Shown piece after piece: positions 1-11,989 of a DNA stretch of 64,000 nucleotides. Origin of the DNA: Urophycis tenuis. Taxonomy: Eukaryota; Chordata; Actinopteri; Gadiformes; Phycidae. The stretch is taken from positions 6,797,235 to 6,861,234 of the forward strand of contig JAXIVH010000010.1 in NCBI GenBank assembly GCA_036785325.1, written 5' to 3'. The first letter of the stretch is position 1. Each line of letters starts with the position of its first letter. The notes under the pieces were generated by a model. That model did no database searches and was not told where the DNA came from. It saw only the letters and a list, made by a program, of their open reading frames with translations. The translations under genes and the position numbers were made by a program.

Positions 1-1170
1 TGTGGAGTCAACGCAATTCACGAACGGATTACGTAGGGACTCGCGTACTCGCCGCGCTGTTATCAATGGCCGGGCCCTTGAGTTTGCGTCAACGACGTAA
101 ATCAAGTCGGTTTTACACACTTTGCGTAGCGTTACTAGGATTACGCAGCTTTCAGTGGCTGTGACGTAGGTCTTTCGGCGTAGTTCTCTTGGCGACTGGC
201 GACGCAAGCGGCTGAACCAGCATGCTCGCCTCTGCCGTGTTCTGTTCGTTATGGTGCTAGCCGCCAGGAAATCACTGATCAGTTTATACTGTGCGTCAGT
301 ATACAGCTAGTATCTAAGCCACATATTTGGCCCGACATAACACTTTGGCAATCACTGTTTCTTTTGCAAACTCGTGGTATTTACCAAATTCAAGGAGCTA
401 GCGCCACATTTCCCCTATTGACAGTTGTCGTAAAACTTAGATTTTCTATAGGTTTTCGTTTAGCTTTAGCCCTGTCACTTAATGCATCATGAAAAATACA
501 TCCACACACAATTGAAGTACAATAAGTGTGTTTAGCCCCCTATCCTGTGATGCAAGACAACAGTTTGCACTAGTATGCCCTTACGACTGCTAGAAGTTCG
601 GTCAAGTCGTACGTATAATCAGACACATTCTCTCTATTGGTAATAATCTGTCGTCCGTAGCAGAGCCTGTGGCCGTTTTCATAGACAACATGACTTTTCC
701 CTCGACTATGTTAGTATTTGTATTATCCGATAATCTGTCTTTAACCGGGTATTTTTGCATATCCATGACGTGCATTTCACGGCACACCCATGCTGTCTGT
801 CAACACAACCGCCTTTGCAATACATCATATTATTCACTATACAGAGCATGCTCATGTTATAAATCATCCTGTCTTATTATTAACGACTCCCAGTATATAG
901 TTCCTACTATTCATTAATATACCACTCAAACGACATTGACGTAGCAAATCAAAGGCAATGTGGCCATGGAAACGTCTGCAAGTTCTCTTTTCTCTTTCAT
1001 GTCAACATATCAATATCACCATTTGGTATTGGTTATATACACGTCAATGCTACCTAGCCTAAACACCGGCGTTTGAGAAAGACAAACCCTTTCTACGGAC
1101 GGAGTAGGTCTATATATCTGTAATGCCCAACTGTAATATCATGGCTTAAAACCCCTGGCTGTCTCCTCAG
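1..1170 (+). other. epc2 intron sequence (partial, 5' edge of window)
   Basis: No coding exon is recognisable on either strand. The stretch ends at a splice acceptor (TCTCCTCAG, 1162-1170) that opens the first visible epc2 exon. The N-terminal exon or exons of epc2, expected to encode about 52 residues starting MSKLSFRARALD by family knowledge, are not here and must lie further upstream. I see no repeat ends in it. Confidence 0.6.
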
Positions 1171-4100
1171 GAGCACCATCTGCAGAGGGCCATCTCAGCC
1201 CAGCAGGTGTTCCGGGAGAAGAAGGAGAACATGGTGATCCCGGTGCCCGAGGCCGAGAGCAACATCACCTACTACGACCGCCTCTACAAAGGAGAACTCA
1301 AGGCTCCCAAGCAGCTGATGCACATCCAGCGTGAGTACCAGCATGGCCACTTCCCAGGTTGTCCTGGGAACCACCCCTGGTGTGATGTAGTGGTGGCGTG
1401 GTGGGCCCTTGTTTACCGTGACTCAAATGGCTAGCGGTCTTTCACTGTGGGCGCATCGGCTAAGTGGGACTCCTACGCTGTCTACTGAGACAATGTGGTC
1501 CATGCACATTCTCTTCTGTATTTACCAAGCCGTCAACTCTTGTTGCAGTTAGAGATGTTTTAGTCGTTTGAAGGTGGAGATGGATGTAATTACCAGAGGT
1601 AGGACCAAGCCATTGTTTTTGCAAATCACAAGTAAGTCTCAAGTATTTGCCCTGAAGTCCCGAGTCAAGTCCCAAGCCAAGACAGGCAAGTCCAGAGTCA
1701 AGTCCCAAGCCAAGACCAACAAATCTCAAGTCAAGTCCCAAGTCCTACAGTTTGAGTTTGAGTCTTTTCGAGTCCTTTTAAGAACAGAGTAATAATATTT
1801 GCACAGATCATGTATTCTTTTAAGATCTGTATTTATGCATGAATACAGATTATACAATACATTTATTCATTGCATACTGCAATTCGTTTTTTGTTGACCA
1901 TCTTGTACTTTTTATACCCGAACAAAACTATCTTTGGTATCATTTTTTCCAACTGGCATGCGGTTTGACAGTTCCTCTTCATTGGTTGTCCTGCAATTTG
2001 ATTGGATGGATGCTGTCAGATCAAAACAACATGGAACTAATTTGATTAGATGTTTTGCCGACAGCACACACACACACAGTTGCACACATATACACAGAGA
2101 GAGATAGAGCGGTCTATGTCAACATACTTTTCAAAATTTGGGTTTTGGGGAAAGTAGCAAGTCTTTTCAAGTCAAAAGGCTCAAGTCCAAGTGAAGTCAT
2201 GAGTGACTGATGTTAAAGTCCATGTCAAGTTGCAAGTCTATTTACGTTTTGTCAAGTCGAGTCCAAAGTCATCAAATTCATGACTCGAGTCTAACTTGAG
2301 TCCAAGTCATGTGAGTCGAGTCCACACCCCTGGTAATTACCATATCCTTTTAAATGGGCCACCCACCAAATTAACTTTGGACGGTAACACGGACTGGCGT
2401 GCTGTCAAATACAAACCGCCGGCTGTTCAAAAGGAAACTCTCGCACCTCACAAGCCGACTAATCAAACCTATTTCCTCATGTTCTTTGTGTTACCGCTAA
2501 AGGGCGTTTTACTGTGCAACATATTGTGCATCATATTGTGCATTGTGCATATTGTGCATCAGAGAATGTTGCTCTCATTGGTTGTTTTAGGGGTGTGTGT
2601 GTGGGTGTGGGTGTTTGTGTGTGTGTGTGTGTGAGACATAATTTGCTCACACAAACTGATTGCATCGTATTGTGTAACGAGGTGCAACAAGTAATTTTAT
2701 TCACATAAAATTCTAATCAACAAAAATAAAAGTGCTCTTGTTGAAAGTGCATCCGGCTCAATAACTAAAATAACATGAATTAGATAAAACAACTTCAGTA
2801 ACAAAAAGTCACCTGCCCAGTCCCCTTTACCAGAGATCCCAAGAAGCCCCAGGGTCTGCATACCCAACCCTTGCCATTTGGCATCTGGCATCCTTGCTCT
2901 TTGTCCATTTGATGGAATTCCTCCAAACTCGGCCCCTCAATGCTGATTCTAAGAAGGTCCGTGCGGTGTATCTGCCTCGAGAGACGCGCTGACGTCTGAT
3001 TCGGTCGTCTTTTGGGAAGAGAACTCTCGTTCACACTCTGGAGGATGCTTGGAGGCCCAGCATTATGTGGACTATGTGCAGGAAGTTCACGAAAACAAAA
3101 CGCCAACAAAAGTCAAGAGGCAGCAGTGCCACCAATCATCCCTTTTTAAAGTGGTGCCGGACAGATTGACGGTTAGAAATGCCAACAAATGACGGCAGTC
3201 TGGAGCTCTGAGAAGCATGTTTTGCCTGGTCTACTCAACAATGTGATCTTTATTTATAAGAAACTGGACAGCTGTAGCACCGAGGCCCAGACATCTGCAC
3301 TTTGCCATAACTCACTCTGTGCACAGGATTATGGACTTGTACAGGGAAAGCCATTGCTTCCAAAACATGAACTAATTTGCTCTTCCCCTGTGCAGCCCTG
3401 GGCCTTGACAATGAGCAGCCCGACTATGATATGGACTCTGAGGATGAGACCCTCCTCAACAGGCTGAACCGCAAGATGGAGATCAAGCCGCTGCAGTTTG
3501 AGACGATGGTGGACAGACTGGAGAAGGCCAGCACCAACCAGGTACCCCGCGCTGTTGACGTTCTTCATCTGTATTGGCACCCTGAATCCTATATCCTCGT
3601 ATTATCTCTTATCAGTGCATGCCGTTATGTCCCTGGATCCTTTGATTGACCTTTGATTTGCTTTTAACCAAGCCTGTATTCCTCCACAACCGTGTGTGTG
3701 TGTCTGTCTGACTGTGTGTGCGCGTGCATGCATGCGTGCGTGCAGGTGTGTGGGAAGTCATTTTGTGAGCACAGTTCCTCTGACTCTCTTTCTCTCTCTC
3801 TCTGTCTCTCTCGCCCCCATCCGCCATGTCGTGTAGCTGGTGTCGCTGCCGGAGGCCAAGGTGCTGCTGAACGAGGACGACTACCTCCTCAAGTCGGTGT
3901 ACGACTACTGGGTGAGGAAGAGGAAGAACTGCCGGGGCCCGTCGCTCATCCCGCTGATCAAGCAGGAGAAGCGCGATGGCTCCACCAACAACGACGCCTA
4001 CGTGGCCTTCCGCCGACGGACGGAGAAAATGCAGACCAGGAAGGTGAGAGGAGAGAGTCGGGAGAGCCGCTGCCACAGCGTTCCCGTGGGATAAGGGAGT

Positions 4101-7100
4101 GAGAGAATGAGACAGGGTTTTTTTGTCAGCGGTGACTGTCGGGGTTGGCGGGTTAACCGCACGCATCCACAGAACTCCCTCCAACGACGGAATTCTACAG
4201 TTCCTCGACGCCGCCCTCATCTCCGTCCAACACTTTGAACTAAATGGGAAAAAAACAACACAAAGTGCTCCTTTTCATGCACGACGTCGTACAGTCTGTT
4301 GACGCCCTCTTCTGTTTGCGCCCAGAACCGCAAAAACGACGAGGCGTCCTACGAGAAGATGCTGAAACTGCGGCGGGAGTTCAGCCGCACGGTCACCATC
4401 CTGGAGATGATCAAGAGACGGGAGAAGGCCAAGCGGGAGCTGCTCCACCTCACCCTGGAGGTGGTGGAGAAGAGGTGAGGGGGGGGGGGGGGCCCCATGC
4501 CTACATGATGATGATGCCAATGCAACCGAATGCGTGCCCAGAGATGTCTCATCCATCTTGTGTGATATGTAGCAATGGCGTTTATGCGTGAATTACTGTT
4601 TTCTCTCTCATTTTGCACTATAATCAGAGAAGACAACACGGGTTTGCTCCGATCACAGCCCTATTATAATCCTTTTGGTGTGACTCTTCATAGCTGAACT
4701 TGTCTCCATGGTGGCTTTTTGTGTGGACTCACCGTGGTGCGTGTCTCCCCTCCCCCCCCTTGCATCCACAGGTATCAGTTGGGCGACTTCACCGGCGAGG
4801 TCCTCAGCGAGGTCACCGTCCCGCTGGCCGAGAAGCCGGCCTACATCGCCCCGGTGAGCCTGGCCAACGGCATGCGCCACAAGGCCGAGATGAAGATCAA
4901 GGTGCGGCCCGCCGCCGAGATGCCTCCGTCACACACACACACACACCGGGGAATATGTCTTGGGATGGAAGTGTATGCGAGACACACGACCTAATCATGA
5001 CCTAAACCCCTCCCCCCCCCCCCCCCCCCCCTGCAGACCCACAAGGTGGGCCTCCCGCACCCCTACCACATTTCCATAAAGGAGGAGCTTCCCCTCGACT
5101 TTGTCCGGCCGAAGAAGAAGTACCCCAAGAGGGACAAGCTGAACCCCCCGCGGCGCCCCGGCCGGCCCCCCGGCCACTACACCGTCAACAAGGCCGACAT
5201 CAAGCAGTACGACTTCCACAGCTCGGGGGAGGAGGACTTCCCGGCACCCCTGGTGAGTAGCCCAGGGCACCCGCTCCCCTCCACCGTCGCCCACGTGGGG
5301 GCAGGGTGTCCTCTCGGCGAGGAGGGTCATGTGTGGCCCTTGGGTGCTCCCCTTACTCTTTTTACATTTTGGCGGTCTCGGTCGTACATGTGCTTGATGA
5401 ATTACACAGCGGTGATACCGCGGTAATGGATTTGACGAAAGATGCCGTGTCCCGCATCGGGACAAAGTAATACAATACTAAAGTCAAACCTAGTCAAAGG
5501 GGTTAACCTTGTGATTTGCAGTTATGGTGTTGTCTTTCTTTGCATCCCGATATGTGATCTTCACAACTCATCTCTTGAATGCACCGCATTAACCTCTAAC
5601 GATAGATTGTCGCATACATAAACATGAACGAGTAGATGTGCAGAAGTTCTCAAATCATTTTATTTGTACGCCGCGCATGAAAAACGGCTTTTGGAACAAA
5701 CGATTAATTCACTTAATAGGTCGATTTTATTGGTATATTTTGCGACTGTGGATTTACCGGGATATTGAATCAAACGAAACACGGCCCGAATCCATCTCCT
5801 GGCACCAGCCTGGTGATGCGGGAGGCAGCCGCGGGGGCCTCTCTCAGGTCTCGGCCTGCCTCTGGTGCCTCATGCTCATGCCCGTGTCTCGCCTCCCCCT
5901 CTCCTCCCCCTCTCCCTCCCTCTCCCTCCCTCCCCCTCTCCTCCCACAGTCGCCGCCGTCGGAGCCCGATGAGGAGAACGCGCCCGGCGGGTTGTTTGCC
6001 TTCCGGAGGAAAGCCGGGTGCCAATATCTCTCGGTAAGTCTGGCTGTGTTTTGGAGCCTCGTCTGGACCCAGGCGGGTCTCGAGCCCCCGTCTGGACCCA
6101 GGCGGTTCTCGAGCCCCCGCCGGTAAGAGCGCCGTCTGGCCCGCAGAGCGCTGCCGGCGCCCTCCACAGATGCCGTAACTTTGCCGTTTCACTTTTTTGC
6201 TGAAAGAAGTTGCTAATGAGCGAGTGCCCCCCCCCCCCCCAAGTGCTTTCACTTTGCTGGCAACAGAGTCGGGAGCTGCAGCCTCGGAATGCTTCTTCGC
6301 CATGTGTTCAATTTACATGGGCAAGGTTTCATACTCGATGGGTGTGATTTTGAAATGGGTAGACGCTCTCCCGTCTGCGGCGCACACACATCTGCTCCTT
6401 CCAACGAGAAGTGTTTGGAAAACACAGTGTGCAGTTTGTTGACATCGTCCTTGCACGTGTGTTGCCACCAGGGGGACACGCATGGGCAACATAGATTCAA
6501 ATATTTTAAGACCCCCCTTGTCAGTCTACTTCATGTTGTAATCTAATTGCATCGCCTTTTCCGTTTTATTTCTATTGATCTTTTATTAGACCATATTAAA
6601 CTTTTTTTTTGTAAACTTGCGCTGGGATTGTGGTTAGAAAACCCCATTTAGGGACCGCTATTGCAAACGTGCGTAAACTACAAATACCCATAATACACTG
6701 CATCAGACCCATTGTATAGTGCGCCCTGTGAGTCTGCGTCAACCACACCCTCGTTCCGTGTCGGTCCCGGTGCTGATGTCTCCCATCTCCTCTGTCCCCC
6801 CCCCCCCCCCCAGCCGTGCGCGGAGCAGAACCAGGGGCCCCTGAGGGAGCACCCGGAACTGGCGGGGCTGGACGCCCTGCGCCACCGCCACTCCCTCACC
6901 GCCCTGTGCGTCCCGCGCCGCTGCATAGGCCTGGCGCGCCGCCGGATGGGCCGCGGTGGCAGGTGGGTCCCCACGTCCTCCCCTACTCACTCAGCGTGGT
7001 GAATGAGTGCCACTGTGGTTCCTGTGTTTGAAGTGTGGGATTGCTGTGGTGTTTTGTAATGTATGAGTTACAAACCCATTGCACTAGACGTCGAGGCGAC

Positions 7101-10100
7101 TTCCTGTCATCAGGCCGCCTGTGGTTCGGTGTGGATGCGGTCCGTTTGGCCTTCTGCTAAGGACTTCATGAACACCATTTTGATGCCTGCTTGTGTTCGT
7201 GTGGCGTCAGGGTCATTCTGGACCGGGCCTCCTCTGGCGTGGACTCGGTGCTGCGGCAGCTGGACCCGGACGTGGTCACGGCGCCCGGCCCCCCGGACTC
7301 GCCCGGCGCCGCCGCCCCCCAGAGGGCCCCGGGGCCGCGCGGCGCGCCCGGCTCCTCCCTGTCCGAGATCCTGGACAACATCCAGGCTCTCCGGTGGCGC
7401 TGCTTCAGGCCACGCCCCTCTCAGGACCACAGCCAGGCCAGCAGGACCGGCAGGCTCTCGACAGAATGCCGGCTGGCCGCGCGCTTCTCGGCCGCCGCCA
7501 GGAACGGCATGGGTACGTCCTCACGGTTTGACCCTTGTGAGCATCCTTGTGAGCATCTGTGCGTTTGGGGGCGCCCCCGTCGCCCTGCTTTTGTACGGGG
7601 TGTCAGCACGCTTACTCTGTTTTTATAGTTATGTGTGCACACTCTCCTTGCACGGCTTCACAATTGCAGTTGTGCATTATGCAACAGATTGCCCCATGAA
7701 CTGTGCGTGAAGGCGGTGATGAAGCCATTTCTGGTTCATGCCGGCACAGTCCACGCACGCCGTCTATACATTTGGTTCAGGAGCCAGAAGGCTGGGTGTG
7801 CCTGGCCAGGATGCCACGTCCCTCACGGCTCCTTTTGTACTGTGCAGGGGGCATCACAGAGGAGCAGTACCAGGACCACCAGCAGCAGCTGGCCCAGATG
7901 CAGAAGCAGCAGCTGGCTCAGACATCCACTCCTCCCGTCAAGCATTCCTCACAGCCGGAGCTCAACGTCACGCAGGTAGAGCTACGCACGAAATCTCTCT
8001 AGTAACACACCGGGAAAAGATGCTTTAAATCTTAGCTCTGTTTGTGTATCTTTAAGGAAAGCCAAGCTCTTGTCTTATGTTGTTGCAATTTATGTCCATT
8101 TGACTCTCTGCCTTGGTCACATCACCTGAGTGTGCACTCTCTCACTTACTCACACTCTCTTCGCTTTCTGTCGATATCGCAGACCACTTGTTCCAACGAT
8201 TGCACTTCAAAGACCCTGGACTCCGCCAGCGCCCACTTTGCGGCCTCCGCGGTGGTCAGTGCTCCGCCCCAGGGGGGCCACGTCAACAACGAGAACAAGC
8301 CCCACAAGCCCAGCGTCAACGGTGTCCTCCATCCGTCAGGTGAGCGCACCGGCTGGTCTGCAGTAGACACCACGGTATGGGAGTTGCGGTCAAGCCCCGG
8401 CATCAAACCTTAACGACGCTATTACCTTAAGGACGCCATTACTTTAAGGACGGCATCACTCGCCATCACTTTAAGCCAATCAGAAATGGCATTTATGACT
8501 TGCAACGCGCCTAATTTAAAACGCACTGTATCAGAGTAGTGCCACGCCCACCAGTGATTCTCAGGTAAAAACGTCAACCAATCAAGATGTTGATCATGTC
8601 ATGATCAGGTCAACCCATGACGAGAGGTATCGGGCAAGTAACACCGTCAATGCATGACTCCTCACAGGCACCACCAGACCTCCCCACCCCACCACCACCA
8701 CCAGCCCCAGCACCAGTACCACCAGCATGGGCGGCGGCGGCAGCAGCACCACCACCACAACCCCACACAGCGGGGGGCCCCGGGGCCCCGGGCGATTGTC
8801 TTCCTCCACCACCACCACCACCACCACGTCTTCCTCGCTCCAGTCTCTGCCCAACCCGCGCAGCCACGTCAGCGCCGTGTCGCCGGCCAACAGCCACCAC
8901 AGCGCCCGCCCGTCGGCCCCCTCGCCGTCTGCCTTAAAGCTGGCCACCGCCGCCACCGCGCTGGGCCGCGTGCCCAAGGTGCCGCCGGCCAGCACCGGCG
9001 GCACGCTGCCCAGGTAGACGGCCTCCTCCCCTGCCCCTCTCCATCGCAACGCTTTAATTTTCAGCAACCGCAGGCTCCACCTCAGGGATCTAGTAAGCGG
9101 CTCCCAGTTTGCTTCATGTACCCTATCCTTTTTTTTTTTTTTTTTTTGGTGCTTATTTTTTATTATATTACGTGTGCAGTGAAACCTCTGTGCTCGAATT
9201 TGATTTGTTCCAAAAGGCTGTGTTGAGTTGTGAATTGTTCTAAAACAGGAACTATTTCTCCCGTGAGACTTAATGTAAAAATGGATTACTCTGTTTCAGA
9301 GGCAGAGATAATTGCATATTTAGACATTCACACGCAGTATTTCATGTATAAAATCGTTGATAAAGGTAATAAGATAACGATAACATCGTACACAAAATTA
9401 ATAAACTAAACTTTATTTTTTAAAATCATACACATTGTCGATTTGGGCATGCTGTAAAGCGAAGCAATAGCAGACGCGTGCATCCCGCGTTCCTGCTTCG
9501 AGATGATTTCCTTCTTCAACTCGATCGTTGTACACACTATTTTCCTCAGCACCATCACTGCTTCCCTTCTTTGGAGGCACGATGGAGGTGCTCAGTTATA
9601 CAGTACATGTATGTTCAAAAGGAAAAAAATGGGCACAGAATGATCGAATAATGATGCCCAGAACAAAGACCGTTGGGAGCGTGAGTCTACTCCTTATAGA
9701 CTCCACGGCCTACTGATGCCCAACTCTGCATCCCAAGTCGGTTGGATTTTTTTCTCAGAGAAGTGATTTATTTGACTTGGGAAGTGTTTGTTTGAGTGCG
9801 GAGGTTTCACTGCATTTGATAGCGTTGCACCACACAGCCGACTGAGATGTGCACGAGCCCAACAAGGGCAGCACCAGTATGTGCAGTAAATTAAAAAAAA
9901 AAAAAAAAAAGAAAGATTAAATGAATGGAATTTTTTAAAATGTACCTTTTTTTTTACCAAGGTATTTTGTGAAATGTATGCCCACCATGTTTTTCCCGGC
10001 GTCCGACTCCATGTTGGAAATACGGAGCATGGCGGCACGAGGCCGCAATCATGAGCCTAACCCCCCCCCCCCCTCCCCATGTGATGTGTGTTGCAGGGAG

Positions 10101-10163
10101 AACCACGAGCCAGAGAGACTGAACGGGATATCAGAGACCACACTGGCAATGGAGGTCACATAG
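1171..10163 (+). CDS. epc2: Enhancer of polycomb homolog 2 (5' partial, 13 exons)
   Basis: Non-catalytic scaffold of the nuclear NuA4/TIP60 histone acetyltransferase complex (family knowledge). Exons: 1171-1330, 3396-3541, 3837-4043, 4326-4474, 4772-4901, 5037-5252, 5950-6033, 6814-6962, 7211-7512, 7848-7975, 8183-8339, 8668-9013, 10097-10163 (TAG 10161-10163). All junctions are GT-AG and the phases close, giving 746 codons plus stop. The visible product starts at EHHLQRAISAQQVFREKK, about residue 53 of the family. The EPcA-type N-terminal region continues with NEQPDYDMDSEDETLLNRL, then RKRKNCRGPSLIP and RRRTEKMQTRKNRKNDEASY. Further on come FHSSGEEDFP, FRRKAGCQYL, VPRRCIGLARRRMGRGGR, GGITEEQYQ, SKTLDSASAHFAASAVVSAP and the terminus RENHEPERLNG...AMEVT. 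FREKK and MDSEDETLLNRLNRK favour EPC2 over EPC1. The exon at 8668 carries a lineage-looking Thr/Ser-rich stretch. The N-terminus is missing from the window, not broken. Confidence 0.93.
1594..2332 (-). mobile_element. Non-autonomous hAT-type DNA element in epc2 intron
   Basis: The two ends are imperfect inverted repeats: CAGAGGTAGGACC at 1594 and the complement of GAGTCCACACCCCTG ending at 2332. They are flanked by a perfect 8-bp direct repeat GTAATTAC (1586-1593 and 2333-2340), the target-site duplication length typical of hAT transposons. The interior is full of degenerate CAAGTC/GAGTCAAGTC motifs and has no transposase. The orientation is arbitrary. hAT assignment rests on the 8-bp duplication and the CAG...CTG ends. 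Confidence 0.75.
2595..2632 (+). repeat. (GT)n microsatellite
   Basis: Imperfect GT dinucleotide run in an epc2 intron just downstream of the hAT element. Confidence 0.9.
2800..3109 (-). pseudogene. Possible degraded hAT transposase C-terminal fragment
   Basis: A minus-strand open stretch carries LLRISIEGPSLEEF near 2910-2960. It resembles the hAT C-terminal dimerisation motif (typically LRISIEGP.L..FDF...), which in intact copies is followed by a tryptophan-containing block. Here the downstream part runs into an unrelated Gly/Trp-rich reading and no upstream DDE or RNase H-like core is visible. The assignment rests on one motif recognised from memory, so it is weak. Whatever it is, it lies antisense in an epc2 intron and is not an epc2 exon. 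Confidence 0.3.
4475..4493 (+). other. G-run at epc2 splice donor
   Basis: The donor of the 4326-4474 exon is GTGAGG followed immediately by about 14 further G residues. G-runs beside donors can act as intronic splicing enhancers or G-quadruplexes (inference). Confidence 0.6.
5010..5036 (+). other. Poly-C acceptor tract of epc2 exon at 5037
   Basis: The polypyrimidine tract is an almost pure C homopolymer followed by TGCAG. A similar poly-C acceptor precedes the exon at 6814. Both decide the exon starts used in the model. Confidence 0.7.
6465..6477 (+). promoter_or_regulatory. CTCF-like motif in epc2 intron
   Basis: CCACCAGGGGGAC closely matches the core of the CTCF consensus. A single motif without occupancy data is weak evidence. 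Confidence 0.3.
8403..8475 (+). repeat. Short degenerate tandem repeat, about 17 bp unit
   Basis: Three to four copies of a unit like TTAAGGACGCCATTAC lie in the epc2 intron following the 8183-8339 exon. Confidence 0.5.
9177..9812 (+). mobile_element. pogo/Tigger-like non-autonomous DNA element
   Basis: The left end CAGTGAAACCTCTGTGCTCG and the right end, complement CAGTGAAACCTCCGCACTCA, form terminal inverted repeats. The CAGTGAAACCTC start, a following segment like AATTTGATTTGTTCC, and a GTTGTGAATTGTTC block are characteristic of Tigger-type pogo elements as I know them. The 636-bp element has no transposase reading frame. It sits in the last epc2 intron. Clear TA target duplications are not preserved; the flanks read TG and CA. 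Confidence 0.6.
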
Positions 10164-10650
10164 CCCTCTCCACAGCCATCCAGCCCATCAACCTACCCCC
10201 CCGCCCCGCACACACACACACACACACACACACAACCCTACCTGCTCCCCACCCGTTAAGTTGCACCATTGTCCCCCCCCCCCCCCCCCGCCCAGACTCT
10301 GCTCAGACCAGTGAATGTGACTACCGGAGCCCCGCCCCCTCCTCCCCATAATGAATGCAAGCCCCTCCCCCCCTCCCCTATGAGTGGCAGGGGGACGAGG
10401 GAGGCTGGAGGAGATTATACAAGGACCTATACAGAATCGAGCATATCAAAATATTTTAACCCATTTGTCAATATTATAAGTGTACATTTTGTAAATTGGA
10501 AGTATCACTACCGTGTAAAATAGTATATTTGTATCATTAGTACGTTTCCGTTTTTTTTCCTTCTTTTCTTACTTGAATCAAATGAATTTGTCATCATGCT
10601 TTTGCACTTGATACATGCAAACGTAATTGTGCGCACGCACACACACCACA

Positions 10651-10687
<37 letters not shown>

Positions 10688-11790
10688 TAGAGAAATGCAA
10701 AAGCTAAGTGTAGGGATCATGAGTATGGGTCCTCGTTCACTTCCAAATCCACTTATTTATTTTGCAATGTTTACATTTTGTATTTCACTCAAACCAATCA
10801 GCAGAGTCTCTGCCGAAGATGGGGAAAGATCGTCCTGCCAGCATATTCGGTTGCAAGCCTTTTTTTTTTTCCAAAGACGGGGGAAAAATTAACGTGATAC
10901 GATTTGGTTTCACAAATTGGATATAGGTTTTTTTTTTTCCTTTTTAATTAAATAAGTGGCATTTTTTCCATTGAGACAAATCTTTTCTGTCCCTTTGTTT
11001 TGGTGGAAGAGGAATTGTCTTTTAATTTTTAGTCATTTTGTCTCGACTTTCATTCGACGTGTAGAAAACTAAAACGCCATCCTGAAGAATTTGAGCCATT
11101 TTCTTCACCTGAAACCTATTTATTTAAATCCTCTCTGGAAAAAAAAAACTGAAACAAAAACAAATATATGCATCCTTGGAAAAAAAAAAACTATGAAATG
11201 GGGAAACTTTTATAATATATTTGCCTTTTTAAACGGGTAGGGACACAAGCCAATGAACACAGGAAACAAAGCAGTCCATTGCGTATAGCTTTTCAGACAC
11301 AGGGAAAGCGAGTGGGGACTTGATTCCTGGGTTGTCAAGCCATTGATTTTGTTTTTTGGAGAAAATCTTTTTTTTTCCCTCCTCTCCTTTTGATCAAGGG
11401 GCAAGTAACATGTTGAAACAATGTCTGATGGTCAGTGCCAGGCCTTCTCCCCCCGTAGTGGTAGTAGTGTAGTCGATGTAGTGAACCCTGTACAGATGAC
11501 GGACGAAAAAAAAACCCAAACACATTTGGATTTAAATGTGTAATGCTTAGATTCCATGCACTATGTCTTCAGACATACATTTTTCCTTGTTACTTGTTCT
11601 TGTGTGTTTCAGAAAAAAAAATGCTGGGAAATAAAAAAAAAAAAAAACATCTATCCATTATGTCCCCGCTGACAGACTTTGTGTGATTTTTGATGCGTTG
11701 ATTACCGTTTTGATGTTGTAAAGTTCTGTATCTGTTTTTTGGGGGGAAGTAAATGTAAAGTTAAAACATTGTACTATAGCCCCTTTTATT
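10164..11790 (+). other. epc2: Putative epc2 3' UTR
   Basis: Sequence after the TAG stop has no convincing coding exon. It is AT-rich with many A and T homopolymers and CA runs at 10208-10233 and 10636-10683, as expected for a long vertebrate 3' UTR. AATAAA followed by an A-run lies near 11629-11646 and a variant AGTAAA near 11747. The true cleavage site cannot be fixed without transcript data, so the end is approximate. Confidence 0.45.
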
Positions 11791-11989
11791 GTAATTTCCA
11801 GTTCTAAACTGCAGGTGGAGCAGTAATTTGGGCCTTAAGCCTTTGATGCTCATGGCCATAGCCGTGGGAAATGTTCAGTCCTAAAACTCAGTTCCCTTCC
11901 TAACGAACATTGTAAAACCTTTCTACTGCCAGTGAGCTGCAACGTGCACACAATGGCATGTCTTCACTTGAGTCGATCGTTTTCAACGC

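Noticed and set aside
3612..4220. 202-codon minus-strand frame
   Set aside because: It is a shadow of the GC-rich epc2 exon 3837-4043 and a flanking microsatellite. The plus-strand reading has splice sites and family similarity.
5770..6303. 177-codon minus-strand frame
   Set aside because: Opposite the epc2 exon 5950-6033 and low-complexity CT/CCC sequence; Gly/Arg-rich with no domain.
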